The notes beneath the pieces are model-generated. The model had not been told where the DNA came from. It searched no databases and saw only the letters and a list, made by a program, of their open reading frames with translations. Source: Dugong dugon (taxonomy: Eukaryota > Chordata > Mammalia > Sirenia > Dugongidae). Taken from it: a stretch of 64,000 bases of DNA. The position numbers and the translations under genes were made by a program. Location of the stretch: contig CM057462.1 of NCBI GenBank assembly GCA_030035585.1, positions 66,250,734-66,314,733 on the forward strand, in the 5' to 3' direction. This document shows, in pieces, positions 23,694-35,219 of this stretch. Numbering within the stretch: the first letter of the stretch is position 1; each line of letters opens with the position of its first letter.

Positions 23694-24549
23694 TAACTTT
23701 TGTGAAGGGTAAGACAACACAATACTGGGGAAGCTAGCACAGCTTGTACAAGGCAAGGTCATGGAAGATCCACAGACACATCCAACTCTCTGAGGGACTA
23801 GATTGCTGAGTGGAGGGCTGTGGGGACCATGGTCTCAGGCAACATCTAGCTCAATCGGTATAACATAGTTTATAAAGAAAATGTTCTACATTCTACCTTG
23901 GTGAGTAGAGTCTGGGGTCTTAAAAGCCTGTGAGCAGCCATCTAAGATACTCCACTGGTCTCACTCCTTCGGGAGCAAGGGAGAATGAAGAAAACAAGAT
24001 ACAGGGAAAAGATCAGTCCAAAGGACTAATGGACCACAACTACCACAGCCTCCACCAGACTGAGTCCACTACAACTAGATGGTGCCCAGCTATCACCACT
24101 GACTGCTCTGACAGGGATCACAACAGAAGATCCTGGACAGAGCTGGAGAAAAATACAGAACAAAATTCTAACTCACAAAAAAAAAGACCTGACTTACTGG
24201 CCTGATAGAGACTGGAGAAACTCCACGAGTATGGCCCCTGGATACCCTTTTGGCTCAGTAATGAAGACACTCCTGAGGTTCACCCTTCATCCAAAGATTA
24301 GACAGACCCCTAAAACAAAATGAGACTAATGGGGCACAACAGTCCAGAGACAAGGACTAGAAGGCAGGAGGGGACAGGAAATCTGGTAATAGTGAACCCA
24401 AGATTGAGAAGGGACAGTGTTGACATGTCATGGGGTTGTTAACCATTGTCATAAAACAATATGTGTACTAACTGTTCAGTGAGAAACTATTTGTTCTGTA
24501 AACCTTCATCTAAAGTACAATAAAAAAAGAAAATAATAAATAAATAAAT
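23694..24549 (+). mobile_element. 5'-truncated L1, 3' UTR, with target-site duplication
   Basis: Plus-strand copy of the window's recurrent L1 3' UTR, including 'gtcttaaaagcctgtgagca' near 23917 and an AATAAA-type signal and A-rich tail near 24520-24549. A 13-bp duplication AAATAATACCTGA lies at 23681-23693 and 24550-24562. The tail contains an (AAAT)n run. Confidence 0.9.
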
Positions 24550-24799
24550 AAATAATACCTGAAATCTAAATTTATCTTTATCATGTATTTTCCACAGGTC
24601 TTAAGGGAAGTGACTGAGCTTCAGTTGGAGAGGCAGTTTAACTAATGAGAATAATCTGAAATACATTTTATAAAACAATATTTCACACAACATACAAAAT
24701 ATAAATAACAACTTCCAGTTTCAAAATCGTTTGTTCTTTTCAGAGTTATCTGACTCATATATTGTCTTACGTATACTACAGTTATTTGTATACATCTTT

Positions 24800-24915
24800 T
24801 ACAGTTCTTTTAGCACTGTGATTCCTGAAGTTAGAAACCAGATCTGATTCGTTTATATATTCTTTGAAACACAGTGTCTTCAATAGCAAGTGCTCAACAA
24901 TTGTTTATTAAAAGA
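24800..24915 (+). mobile_element. L2 LINE 3' end fragment
   Basis: Short L2-like end: 'gttagaaaccagatctgatt' through 'caagtgctcaacaattgttt'. Confidence 0.55.
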
Positions 24916-24949
24916 AAGAATGTGATTCTTAAAATAGATGTGCAAGATG

Positions 24950-25090
24950 GCTAGGACAACTACTCACATTATTCCTATTAAACAGCTGAAGAAACAGAGG
25001 CAGAGCAAAGTCTGGTGCTATTACTCAGCTAAATAGCTCATTTGCTGAGCTAGGGCTCCAGTATTTTTACTATTTGTACCACTGACTCAA
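24950..25090 (-). mobile_element. MIR SINE fragment
   Basis: Minus-strand relic: 'agctgaagaaacagaggcag' and the following MIR-like text. Confidence 0.55.
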
Positions 25091-25374
25091 AAAAAGACGC
25101 TAACCCTGATTCTCCAGTTGAGAGTCTAGCAAGGTATACAAATAAAAAAAGTATAGTTACATTATGTTATTTTTTTTAAATGTTTGGGAAGTCCTGAAAT
25201 ATGAATCTTAATGTGACTATAAAATGTCTTAAACTTTGATTTCTTTCTGTTCTATTGGGGCAGAGTGGTAAAAGGAAAATGAAAGTGCTTCCCAAAAATC
25301 CTAAACCTGGTTGTAATTACCAAGCATGAATTACTGAAAACCCAACAAACAGAAGTTGAAACATAATATCAGTT
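25091..25374. other. Unassigned sequence, no gene seen
   Basis: AT-rich, no recognisable feature. Confidence 0.45.
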
Positions 25375-25560
25375 AACATTTATACTTAGCTCTTCAGAGC
25401 AATTCCATGTATATATGTTATTTCACTCAATTTATCACAACACCCAGTAGGAGATTAATATGATTCCCATTTCCCCAGTGAAGAAATTTTAGAGAGAGAG
25501 TTTGTTAGAGTTAGTAGGTGGTAGAACTGGGATTTGAAACAATCTAGGTCATGGTCTTTG
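25375..25560 (-). mobile_element. MIR SINE
   Basis: Minus-strand MIR: 'aacatttatacttagctctt' to 'aggtggtagaactgggattt'. Confidence 0.7.
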
Positions 25561-25639
25561 CAGTGTACTATGTTGTTACTTCCCTGCACAGACTACTGAA
25601 CAGCTCTGAAAACCGGGTTCTCTCTATTCTCATTCCATC

Positions 25640-26215
25640 TCAGGTATGCAACCAGAGTAAACTGTAAAATCTGCTCATGGCGCTCCTCTGTTTAAAACCC
25701 TTCATTGGATCCATGCAGCCTACAGAACGAAATCCACCATAGTCCCTGGCATAGCATAATAGGCCCTTTAAAACATAAATCTTTTAAGATTTGGCCCCTG
25801 ACTATTTCTCTAGCCTCATCTACTGTCCATCTTCTTTTTGTCTTTACCCTCTCCCCCTAAATTACTTCAAATGATTTTGCAATCCCACAGCTCATCTGCA
25901 CTCATCCCACTACACCCCCAAATCAGCATGTCAGCTTCCAACTCATCCTTCAAAATTTAACTCAGAAATCAATGAATCCCCTCTTCTTCAGCCTTCCTAG
26001 CTCTTTTCCCCAAATAATCATTTCCTCTTTTGTGTTACATGTATATCTAGCTCATACTTACAGCATTTAAACACCATATTATAATTATTTGTTAACATAT
26101 CTTTTTTCCTTATTTGACGGTAAAGCCCTAAAGGATGTTGTATTCATCTTTACACTCCTAGGATCAAATATACTGCCTGGCAGTAGGAGGCATCAGATGT
26201 TTGTTGAGATGAATT
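25640..26215 (+). mobile_element. L2 LINE 3' end
   Basis: L2 3' region: 'aaaacccttcattggatcca', 'agatttggcccctgactatt', 'ctgcctggcagtaggaggca', ending near 26215. Confidence 0.8.
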
Positions 26216-26556
26216 CAAATACACTCAGAAAGTAAGTAGCCAGTGTTAAAACAGGATTTGGGTTTTACAAAATGTAAATGTTTCAAAGAAAAAAAAAAGG
26301 CCTAAAACCCTTTAACTGAACTGTATACAACAATGGTGGCTATCCTGCAGGTCCCTGCTAGCACTCTGTGTCCCAGCTGGACCTCCAGAAGGTTCATTAC
26401 TTTCATATTACCACTGCGGCAATTTATTAATGAGCTCAATGCAAGCAAGACCAATTGAAATGACAGCCCTGGCAACTAACAGCTCTTATTTATCACTAGA
26501 GCTAGTCTCACTGGCAGTGCCATGGATATACCTTCTTCAAAGCAAAACATTATTTA
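26216..26556. other. Unassigned sequence, no gene seen
   Basis: Nothing recognisable; a 66-codon frame at 26430-26630 runs into the neighbouring SINE and is not a gene. Confidence 0.45.
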
Positions 26557-26571
26557 CAGAGTATCTTCTAA

Positions 26572-26734
26572 AAACCCGAACCAAATTCACTGCTGTCAAG
26601 TTCCTTCCGACTCATGGTGACCCTATATGACAGAGTAGAACTGCCCCATAGTTTTCAAGGACTGGCTGGTGGATATGAACTGCAAACCTTTTGGTTAGCA
26701 GTCGAGCTCTTTAACCACTGCACCACCAGGGCTG
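26572..26734 (-). mobile_element. AfroSINE-type SINE, short form, with target-site duplication
   Basis: Minus-strand copy flanked by a perfect 15-bp duplication CAGAGTATCTTCTAA at 26557-26571 and 26735-26749. Confidence 0.92.
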
Positions 26735-26749
26735 CAGAGTATCTTCTAA

Positions 26750-27177
26750 GAGACCTGAAAACACTGTGATTGGAACGAAGAGGAATCAAAAAAGTATAGA
26801 TTTTTATTAACATAGGCAAAGGATGTGTTCTTGAAACATAACTGAAAACCTAAAACACAGATGTCCATTAGAAGCAATGGTAAAGAGCTCATTACATAAT
26901 TCGTCATTTATGGGTCAACTGCCTATCTTAGGCCTAACTTGAAGTGCCACTGGGGCTCTCCTAGCTTCATCCTGATGGAGGCAGGAGTTATAAGAGTGTG
27001 CATGAGGAGAAAACCAATAGCCAGTACTAGGCATTCTGGCAGAAGGAAGGTCTGTGAAACTAAAGCTCCCACTCCTTCGGGGGTTTGAAGGTCTTTGCTT
27101 TCATGGCTTCTTGGTACCAGAGCACCCTAGCCAATGATTTAAGGCTGCTCTACTGAGATAATAAAAAAACTCAAAAC
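26750..27177. other. Unassigned sequence, no gene seen
   Basis: No repeat or exon recognised. Confidence 0.45.
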
Positions 27178-27376
27178 CAAACCTGTTGCCATCAAGTCGA
27201 TTCCGACTCAAGCGACCCTAGAGGGCAGAGTAGAGCTGCCCCATAGCGTTTCCAAGGCTGTAGTCTTTACAGAAACAGACTTTCACCTCTTTCTCTCAAG
27301 GAGCAGCTGGTGGGTTCGAACTGCCAACCTTTCAGTTAGCAGCTGAGCACTTAACCACTGAGCCACGAGGACTCCT
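27178..27376 (-). mobile_element. AfroSINE-type SINE, long form
   Basis: Well-preserved minus-strand long form: RTE-like tail at 27181-27215, a middle block with 'gctgtagtctttacagaaac', and the tRNA-like head with B-box-like 'gggttcgaactgccaacc' near 27312. Confidence 0.92.
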
Positions 27377-27438
27377 TACGATAACACAAAGTCAAACCAA
27401 AGGAAATTTTATAGTTCGGCCAGATACATATATGGTTT

Positions 27439-27542
27439 AAGAGAGAGAGAGAGAGAGAGAGATGGAGAAAGCCGGGCAATAGGAAACCTTAAGAGAGAGA
27501 GAGAGATGGAGAGAGGGAGAAAGCCAGGCAATAGGAAACCTC
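27439..27542 (+). repeat. GA-rich 52-bp tandem duplication
   Basis: Two units, about 27439-27490 and 27491-27542, each a (GA)n run followed by 'gggcaataggaaacct' or a close variant. Confidence 0.75.
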
Positions 27543-27594
27543 GTTATGTACTCACTGCCTTTCAGTGATGACTGTAGTACCCTCAGGTAAGACC

Positions 27595-27745
27595 TCTTAA
27601 TGCTAACTAATATATATTCAGGACTTAATCTGTATCAGGCACTGTGCTAAATGCTTTACACTGATGATCTCATTTAACACTCACCACAACTCCATGAGGA
27701 AGAGTAATTAAATAACTTTCTATTACACTACTCTAACCACTACAC
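27595..27745 (-). mobile_element. MIR SINE
   Basis: Minus-strand: 'tatcaggcactgtgctaaat', 'cactcaccacaactccatga'. Confidence 0.65.
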
Positions 27746-27769
27746 TAAACTTTCTCTTACGTACCATGA

Positions 27770-27862
27770 TTGAGTCCTAGGTGGCCCAGTATACGAAACA
27801 TTAAAGATCGACAGTTTGAAACCACCCAGTGGCTCCATGGGAGAAAATACCTGGCAAATGTT
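27770..27862 (+). mobile_element. AfroSINE head fragment
   Basis: tRNA-like head and part of the middle block of a plus-strand SINE ('gagtcctaggtggcccagta', then 'agtggctccatgggagaaaa'); the RTE-like tail is absent. Confidence 0.65.
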
Positions 27863-28089
27863 ATACCAACTGACTAAGCTGTCCTCCGAGACTATGGTTC
27901 CAGGCCTTTTAACCCAGTAAACCAATCCTGTGAGTTGTTTTGATATGTCTAGACAGCCTCTTTAACTATGCAAACTGATTCTTAATAATAACCACCTTGA
28001 GATTTTTGTTGTTTTCTTTTTTTTTGTTGTTATATTATTGTTGAATAAATCAGTGGCTGCTTACATTCCCTTTCCCATGACCTCTTGAC

Positions 28090-28660
28090 TATTCTATCAC
28101 TTCTCCATTAGAGATCTAGAAGTTCAATGCATTCATGCTTTCTCCACAGTAATAGGATCATGTGGTTCCCTATGCTGTATGATTTCAGGTGTGGTGCGAT
28201 TAATTACTTTTGTGTATGGTCTTTCTAGCCATGGGCTTATAACTCTCAACCAGGTGATTGTGTGATATGGTGATTGTGGCCTACCAAGGGGATCGGTCAG
28301 TTTTGCCTTAAAAGAGAGCCAATTCCAGAACAGAGAGAAGGAGCCTACCACCACCAAGGAAGGAGAGACCTAGCACCAGATCTGGCAGCAGGAGACGGCG
28401 TGGTGGGCCTCCTGGCCCAGGGAGAGAGAAAGCTGAGTGCCTTTGGGCAGAGACTGAGGGCCAGGGAGAGGCGTGCCTGTGAGCGCGGCTGGGGAGAGGC
28501 TATCCTGATGGAAGAACTGCATCTTGAGTGTTCCTCAGCCTGAATTGTAACTGTTACTTCCCTAATAAACCCCATAATTGTGAGTATGGTCTGTGAGTTG
28601 TGTGTGGCGACTGCAATGAATTGTCGAACCCAGTAGAGAGAGCTGAGGGAGGGGCACTTG
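28090..28660 (+). mobile_element. ERVL-type LTR with primer-binding-site-like edge
   Basis: LTR-like sequence with an AATAAA signal near 28563 and an R-U5-like end ('gaattgtcgaacccagtaga'). Immediately after it, near 28660, is 'ggtttcagaactggtac', resembling the start of ERVL internal sequence. Close relative of 44155-45027. The left edge is uncertain. Fossil. Confidence 0.55.
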
Positions 28661-28739
28661 GTTTCAGAACTGGTACAGATGGCAGAGAAAGGAGGCATGT
28701 CTGACCTCCATCTCACAGGAATCAGCTTTGGGTGGCTGA

Positions 28740-29125
28740 TCTTGTTTCTCCTTCCCCCTCATGGGGTTAGAGGAGGTCAGACACCTCCCCCACGCTGTTT
28801 TTACATCAGGTATTGCAAAAATGTATCTGTTCACAAAGACTCTGTTGAATGAGATTCTAAATCATGTGTTCAGTCCTTTGGTAATAGACTTTGTCATCCT
28901 TTGTTAAAATGAAAATTTATTAGTATTGTTACTTTTTCACCAGCAAACATTTATTTACATCTTAATTGGAATGTATCTATAAAACCATTTCCTGAGAATG
29001 TCTTATAATTGATAATTATTCCATCTATGCCTTCATTATTAAAGAGGAAAGATTAAAGATCAAATTCAGCATGTGAGGCATGTACTTATTAATCAATTTT
29101 CTTTGTTAATTTCTTTCTGGGTGTT
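28740..29125. other. Unassigned sequence, no gene seen
   Basis: May include a short internal relic of the neighbouring LTR element; otherwise unremarkable. Confidence 0.4.
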
Positions 29126-29129
29126 TGCT

Positions 29130-30170
29130 TTTTTTTTTTTTAACATTTTATTGTACTTTAGATGAAAGCCTACAAAGCAGATCAGTTTCCTATTCAATAA
29201 TTCATATGCAAATTGTTTCATGACATTGGTTGCAATCCTTGCAATGTGTCAGCACTCTCCCCATTTCCACCTTGGGGTCCCCGTTTCCATTCGTCTGGTT
29301 TCCCTGCCCTTTCCTGCCTTCTCATCTTTGCTGTTGGACAAATGTTGTACTTTTGGTCTCATATCCTTGACTGTTCTAAGGAGCACATTCCTTACGGGTG
29401 TTACTGTTTGTCTTATAGGTCTCTTATTTGGCTGAAAAGTGATCTGTGGGAGGGGTTTCAGTTCCATGTTAGAAGGGTGTCTTAGGGCTATAGTCTCCGT
29501 AGTTCCTCCAGTCTTTATCAGACCAGTAAGACTGGTCTTTTTCATGAATTTGAATTTTGTTCTACATTTTTCTCCCACTCTAAGCGGGACCTTCTATTGT
29601 GTTCCTGGTCAGAGCGGTTGGTAGTGGTAGCTGGGCACCATCTAGTTCTTCTGGTTTCAGGCTAGTGGAGGCTGTGGTTGATGTGGACCATTAATCCTTT
29701 TAATTAATTGCTTCCTTGAATCTTTGATTTTCTTCACTCTCCTTTGCTCCAGACAGGATGAGACCAATAGTTGTATCATAGATGGCCACTTGCAAGCTTT
29801 TAAGACTCCAGATGCTACTCACCACAGTAGGATGTAGAACATTATCTTAATAAACTCTGTTATGGCAATTGACCTAGATGTCCCCCAAGACTATGGTCCT
29901 AAGTCTTCAATCCCAGCATCTCAGTCCCCTGAGGTGTTTGGTTACGTCTAAGAAGTTTCCATAACTGTGCCCCCTACGTGCTCTATTATATATATGATAT
30001 ACATGCAAAATATGTACATAGAAATATCCACAATCATACTTACTTATGTGCATAGGTGTACTCCCATATGACCACCCACACCTATTTAGCATGCATACCT
30101 ACCTACGTATCCACTCACAAATTACTGTTTGTTATTATTGCTGTTGCAGGATTGTACATGCTATAGTATT
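29130..30170 (-). mobile_element. L1 3' UTR fragment
   Basis: Minus-strand copy starting with a T-run at about 29130 and following the same 3' UTR as 3001-3787. It abuts the 3' end of RTE copy 2. Confidence 0.85.
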
Positions 30171-30274
30171 CACCGTGTTGTTGTTAGGTGCCATTGAGTT
30201 GGGTACACACAGGTGCAACAGAACGAAACACTGCCCAGTCCTGGCCATCCTCACAATCGTTGTTATGCTTGAGC

Positions 30275-31184
30275 CTATATTGCAGCCACTGTGTAAATCC
30301 ATCTCGTTGAGTGTCTTCCTCTTTTTTGCAGACCGTCTACTTTACCAAGCAAGATGTCCTTCTCCAGGGACTGATCCCTTCTGATAACATGTCCAAAGTA
30401 TGTGAGATGTAGTCTTGCCATCCTTGCTTCTAAGGAGCATTCTGGTTTTAATTCTTCCAAGATAGATTTGTTTGTTCTTTTGGCAGTCCATGGTATATTC
30501 AATATTCTTCACCAACACCACAATTCAAAGGCATCAATTCTCCTTTGGTCTTCCTTATTCATCATCCAGCTTTCACATGCATATGAAGCAACCGACAATA
30601 CCATGACTTGGGTCAGGCGCACTTTAGTCTTTAAGGTGACATCTTTGCTTTTTAATACTTTATAGAGGTCTTCTGCAACAGATTTGCCCAATGCTATGCA
30701 TCTTTTGACTTCCTAACTGTGCTCCCATGGGTGTTGATTGTGGATCCAAATAGAATGAAATCCCTGACAACTTCAATATTTTCTCCGTTTATCATGATGT
30801 TGCTAATTGTTCCAGTTGTGAGGATTTTTGTTTTCTGTATATTGAGGTGTAATCCATACGGAAGCCTGTGGTCTTTGATCTTCATCAGTGCTTCAAGTCC
30901 TCTTCACTTTCAGCAAGCAAGGTTGTGTCATCTGCATAAAGCAGGTTGTCAATAAGTCTTCCTCCAATCCTGATGCCACATTCTTCATATAGTTCAACTT
31001 CTCGGATTATTTGCTCAGCATACAGATTGAATAAGTATGGTGAAAGGAAACAACCCTGACACACATCTTTCCTGACTTTAAACCACTCAATATCCCCTTG
31101 TTCTGTTTGATCAACTGTCTCTTGGTCTATGTACAGGTTCCTCATGAGCACAATTAAGTGTTCCAGAATTCCCATTCTTTGCAA
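30275..31184 (-). pseudogene. RTE reverse transcriptase C-terminal part, decayed
   Basis: Reading downward from 31184: VCQGCFLSPYLFNLYAEQII, then NLLYADDTTLLAESEEDL, which carries the intact YADD catalytic motif of reverse transcriptase (31184-30885); then NIQKTKILTTG (30885-30694); VLKSKDVTLKTKVRLTQVM and CESW (30691-30509); and the C-terminus with ARLHLTYFGHVIRR (30502-30275). The blocks are in separate frames. Confidence 0.85.
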
Positions 31185-31483
31185 TGTTATCTATTTTGAT
31201 TTGTAGGATTGTTAGATTCCTTTGTGGTTACCTTAATATTTACCCCTGTTTTTCTAAGTTTATACCAGTCTTTTATTACTTTATATTGCCTTAACTTCCC
31301 CTTCTTATAGAAAATCAATGTCTCTATTTTTTAAGTTCCTCTTTTTTTGTTTTTGTTTTATTATCCTTTTTTTTACATACTGATATGTTTCCCTATTTTC
31401 AATGTTTTAGCTTTGATGTAATTTCAGTTTCCATATCTGAGTCAATATCTGGTTGCTCTGTCCTGTGTTCTAGTCTTGCATTG

Positions 31484-32290
31484 TTAGCTGGTGTTATTAT
31501 CTAACCGTAGGACTCCCTTTAGTATTTCTTGTAATTTTGGTTTGGTTTTTGCAAATTCCCTGAACTTCTGTTTATGTGGAAATGCCCTAATTTTGCCATC
31601 ATATCTGAGAGACAGTTTTGCTGGATATATAACTCTTGGCTGACAGTTATTTTCCTTTAAGGCTTTAAATATGTCATCCCACTGCCTTCTAGCCTGCATG
31701 GTTTCTGCTGAGTAGTCCAAGCTTATTCTAATTCACTCTCCTTTGTAGATGACTTTTCTTTTATCCCTAGCTGCTCTTAAAATTCTCTCTTTATCTTTGG
31801 TTTTGGTAAGTTTGATTATAATATGTCTTGGTGACTTTCTTTTGGGATCTACCTTATGTGGGGTTCTATGAGCACCTTGGACAGACATCTTCTCATCTTT
31901 CATCATATCAGGGAAGTTTTCTGTCAACAAATCTGCAACAGCTTTCTCTGTATTTTCTGTTATCCCCCCCCGTTCTGGTACTCCAATCACTCATAGGTTA
32001 TTTCTCTTGATAAGAGTCCCACATGACTCTTAGAGTTTCTTCATTCATTTTAATTCTTCTATCTGATTTTTCCTCAAATAAGTTGGCATCAAGAGCTTTG
32101 TTTTCAATGTCACTAATTCTAACTTCTACTGCCTCAGTTCTGCTCCTATGACTTTATATTAAGTTGCCTAATTCTGAAATTCTATTGTTAATCTTCTGGA
32201 TTTCTGATTGCTGTCTCTCTATCGATTCTTGCAGCCTATTAAATTTGTCATTATGTTCTTGAATAACTTCTTTAAGTTCCGCTACTACTT
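31484..32290 (-). pseudogene. L1 ORF1, second copy, decayed
   Basis: Minus-strand ORF1p remnant. IGVPERGGITENTEKAVADL through APHKVDPKRKSPRHIIIKL-like text at 31990-31733 is the RNA-recognition domain, and AETMQARRQWDDIFKALKEN to FPHKQKFREFAKTKPKLQE at 31720-31484 is the C-terminal domain. The coiled-coil part (about 32000-32290) is degraded. Closely similar to the plus-strand copy at 8493-9387. Confidence 0.8.
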
Positions 32291-33380
32291 TGTCTGTATG
32301 TTCCCTGGATGTTTCTGCATTCTGTCAAATTTCCTTTCTTATTTCTAGAAGAGTTCTGTATATTAATCTTTTGTATTCTTCTCTGGAAATTCCAAGAAGT
32401 TCTCTTCCTCCAAAGAATTTACTGATTCTTTGTTTTGGGAGCTTGCTGAAGCCATCACGGACTGCCTCTTTATGTGACTTGATATTGACTGTTGTCTCCG
32501 AGCCATCAATAATTTATTATAATTTTATTTTGTGTTTGCTTAGTGAGACCTAGCTTTTTATTTTGTTTTGTTTTGATATGCCCAAATAGGCAGCTCGTGT
32601 GCACTAGTTTGATTTTTGACACCTTTGGATCTCTAATGTCCTGTCACCAGGTAGTTAGTTCTGTAACTAAGTATGTGCACACAGGAGCCCATTAAATTCT
32701 CCTGTATGGGTTCAGCTCGGGTGTTCAGGCAGTTGGTCACCAAGTGTGTGATGCAGGCTCTCACCCCCAGTCCTAGAGAGGCATGGGTGATTGGTGCAAG
32801 CACTGGGCTCTGGCTGTGGTAGGGGATCACGCGCTGAGCCAGGCAGGGGGCTGACGACTGCCCCTGAGAGTCTGAAAGGAAAGTGTGTCCCTATTCTCTA
32901 GGGTGAGTAGGTAGGTGAGTTTTGCAGCCGGACTAAGAGCACCCCATTCTGTTGGCTGTAAAGACTCAAGGGCACCACTTTTTCTTGAACTCCTGCAGCA
33001 GGTGACTAGGCACTTTAGGTGCTACCACCAGTCCTCAAGACCCTGCTGCAGATTGATAAAAGTGCCTACTTGAGGGGCAGGGCTGTTTTGAGGGTCACAA
33101 ATCTGCTCGTTCACAGCTGAAGCAGTTGAAGTTAAACTTCAGATGTTTGCCCTGTTGTACTGTGGCAGTGAGGGCTAACGCTGTTGAGATGGGTCCCTAC
33201 AAGTCTATACAAGGGTGTAAGGCACTCAGAGTCTGCGGACCCTATACCTGAGGCCAGCAAAGGAGCTGTGCCAACCCTCTGTTCCTGGCCTAGGGGAGCC
33301 AGCAGCTTATTTGTTCCCTCTCCAAGGCTAGGAGAATGGGTCAGGGTGCCTTTTGGGATCTATTTCCGGCCCAGCGGACT

Positions 33381-33545
33381 CCTGGTGCAGAGCGTGAAGG
33401 GAGAAGGTAAAAGGGAGAGAGGTTTTTCCCAAATCCGGTGCAGAGCACAGAGGGAGGAGGTAAAAGGGAGAGAGGTTTTTTCCCAAATCCAGTGCAGAGT
33501 GCAGAGGGAGGAGGTAAAAGGGAGAGAGGTTTTTCCCAAACGGGC
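33381..33545 (-). repeat. 53-54 bp tandem repeat in L1 5' UTR
   Basis: Three successive units of about 53-54 bp, each with 'ggtaaaagggagagaggttt' (starting at about 33406, 33459 and 33513) and 'cagagggaggaggtaaaag'. Tandem 5' UTR units can carry L1 promoter activity, but that is inference. Confidence 0.85.
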
Positions 33546-34278
33546 TTTTTTTTTTTTTAAATCCCCGCAAAAGGGTGCATGCATGTACTTATCCTAGCCT
33601 CTTGGGAGCTGCTCTTCACTGGTTTGGAGTGTCCAAGCAGAATCTTTGCTGCCGGGTCTCTCTTGATGTGGAAACTGCTTCCTGAGCGTGTGCACAGCAC
33701 AGCTGTTTGCCTGCTTCACCACGGACTGGCGTGGCTGTGGCTCTGCAGTTTTGCTGCCGTGGCCCTGGCCTTCCTCACCTCTTCCAAACGGTCTTCCTCT
33801 CCCGATTCACTCAGACGGATTTCTTAACCTTGTCTTGTTCAGGGCTGTCAGATGTTCACATAGAATCAAATCACTTGTTTTTCCAGGTCTTTGTTGTAAG
33901 AGGGATATAGGAAGCGTCTGACTACTCTGCCGTGTTGACCACGCCCCCTTGCAGTGTTATCTGTAATTTGTTATGATCCACACAGTTGAATTCCTTTTCA
34001 TAGTCAATAAAACACAGGTGAACATCTTTCTGGTATTCTCTGCTTTCAGTCAGGATCCATGTAACATCAGCAATGATATCCCTGGTTCCACGTCCTCTTC
34101 TGAATCTGGCTTGAATTTCTGGCAGTTCCTTTTGCTGTACTGCTACAACCGCTTTTGAATGATCTTCAGCAAAATTTTATTTGCGTGTGACATTAGTGAT
34201 ATTGTTCAATAATTTCTGTAGCTGGCTGGATCACATTTCTTTGGAACAGTTATAAATATGGATCTCTTCCAGTCAGAA

Positions 34279-34672
34279 GCCATAAAGAGAAATGAAATTC
34301 TGATACACACTACAACATAGAAGAACCTTGAAAACATTATGCTGAGTGAAAATAAGTTACAAAAGGACAAATATTGTATGATCCCATTTATATTAAATAT
34401 CTAGAACAAGCAAATACAGAGACAAAAGTTTATCATGGTTACCAGGGGCTAAGGGGAGAAGGGAATGGGAATTATTGCTGAAGGGGTACTGAGTTTTGGT
34501 TTGAGAGGATATAAAAGTTTTGGAAATGGATGGTGGTGATGGTAGCACATGGTAAATGTAAATAATGTCACTGAATTATATACTTAAAAATGGTTAAAAT
34601 GGCAAAGTGTTTGCTACATATATTTCACCACAACTGTTATATGTATTTCATCACAACATTAAAAAACAAAAC
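34279..34672 (+). mobile_element. L1M-like 3' end
   Basis: Plus-strand tail: 'gccataaagagaaatgaaat', 'acattatgctgagtgaaaat', 'aatgtcactgaattatatac'. Same class as 40418-40805. Confidence 0.8.
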
Positions 34673-34674
34673 AA

Positions 34675-35040
34675 AAGCTACATGGAAGTTCTAACCCCCA
34701 GTGCCTGTGAATGTGACCTTGTTTGGAAATAGAGTATTTGGAGATGTTATTAGTTAAATGAACATGAATACTGGACTAGGGTGGGTCCTAGTATGAGTGG
34801 TGTCCTTATAAAAAGAGAGGAGACACAGAGACACAGGGAAAACAACCATGTGAAGATGGAAGCAGATACTGGAGTGAGGCATCTACAAGCCAAGAAACAC
34901 CAAGGATTGCCAGGAAGCACCAGAAGTCAGGAAGAGGTAAGGAAGGATCTCCTAGAGCCTTCAGAGAGACCTTGATTATGAACTTCCAGCCTCCAGAACT
35001 GAGAGACAATAATTTCTGTTGTTTTAAATCCAAATAATAA
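34675..35040 (+). mobile_element. MLT1-type MaLR LTR
   Basis: Plus-strand ancient LTR: 'ctaacccccagtgcctgtga', 'tggtgtccttataaaaagag', 'acttccagcctccagaactg'. A solo-LTR fossil. Confidence 0.75.
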
Positions 35041-35219
35041 TCTTGACTCTGATTCACTAAAGTATTTCATTCTTCTAGTTTGCCTACATAGTTTGGTAAG
35101 ATAGGATATATTCAGACAACAAGTATGTAAATTCCAGCAAGCAAACCTTGCCTGATGTACTGATAAAGCTTCAGGATTATAATACTGCTTGTGGAGAGTG
35201 TACATGGTGAAAAGAGAAA

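Larger units (their letters stand above)
31193..33948 (-). mobile_element. Half-L1 inside RTE copy 2: 5' UTR and ORF1, no ORF2
   Basis: Minus-strand L1, about 2.76 kb, flanked by a 14-bp duplication (TTGCAATGTTATCT at 31179-31192; one mismatch at 33949-33962) made from RTE sequence. From its 5' end at 33948 ('gggggcgtggtcaacacggc') it has a 5' UTR of about 1.6 kb with a short tandem repeat, an ORF1 remnant, and about 290 bp of inter-ORF sequence, where it stops. There is no ORF2, no 3' UTR and no long A-tail, although the 5' start looks complete. Confidence 0.75.
30176..34278 (-). mobile_element. RTE (BovB-like) LINE, copy 2, split by an L1
   Basis: RTE sequence at 30176-31192 (3' end and RT) and 33949-34278 (further 5'). 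The halves rejoin exactly once the L1 at 31193-33948 is removed. It begins at its 3' end with a GTTGTTGTT tail and is 5'-truncated near 34278, where an L1M-like tail starts. Confidence 0.88.

Noticed and set aside
28274-28543. Plus-strand 89-codon frame, GC-richer than its surroundings
   Set aside because: It lies within an ERVL-type LTR fossil.
30885-31184. A host reverse transcriptase with intact YADD motif
   Set aside because: It belongs to RTE copy 2, whose frame is broken and which is 5'-truncated.
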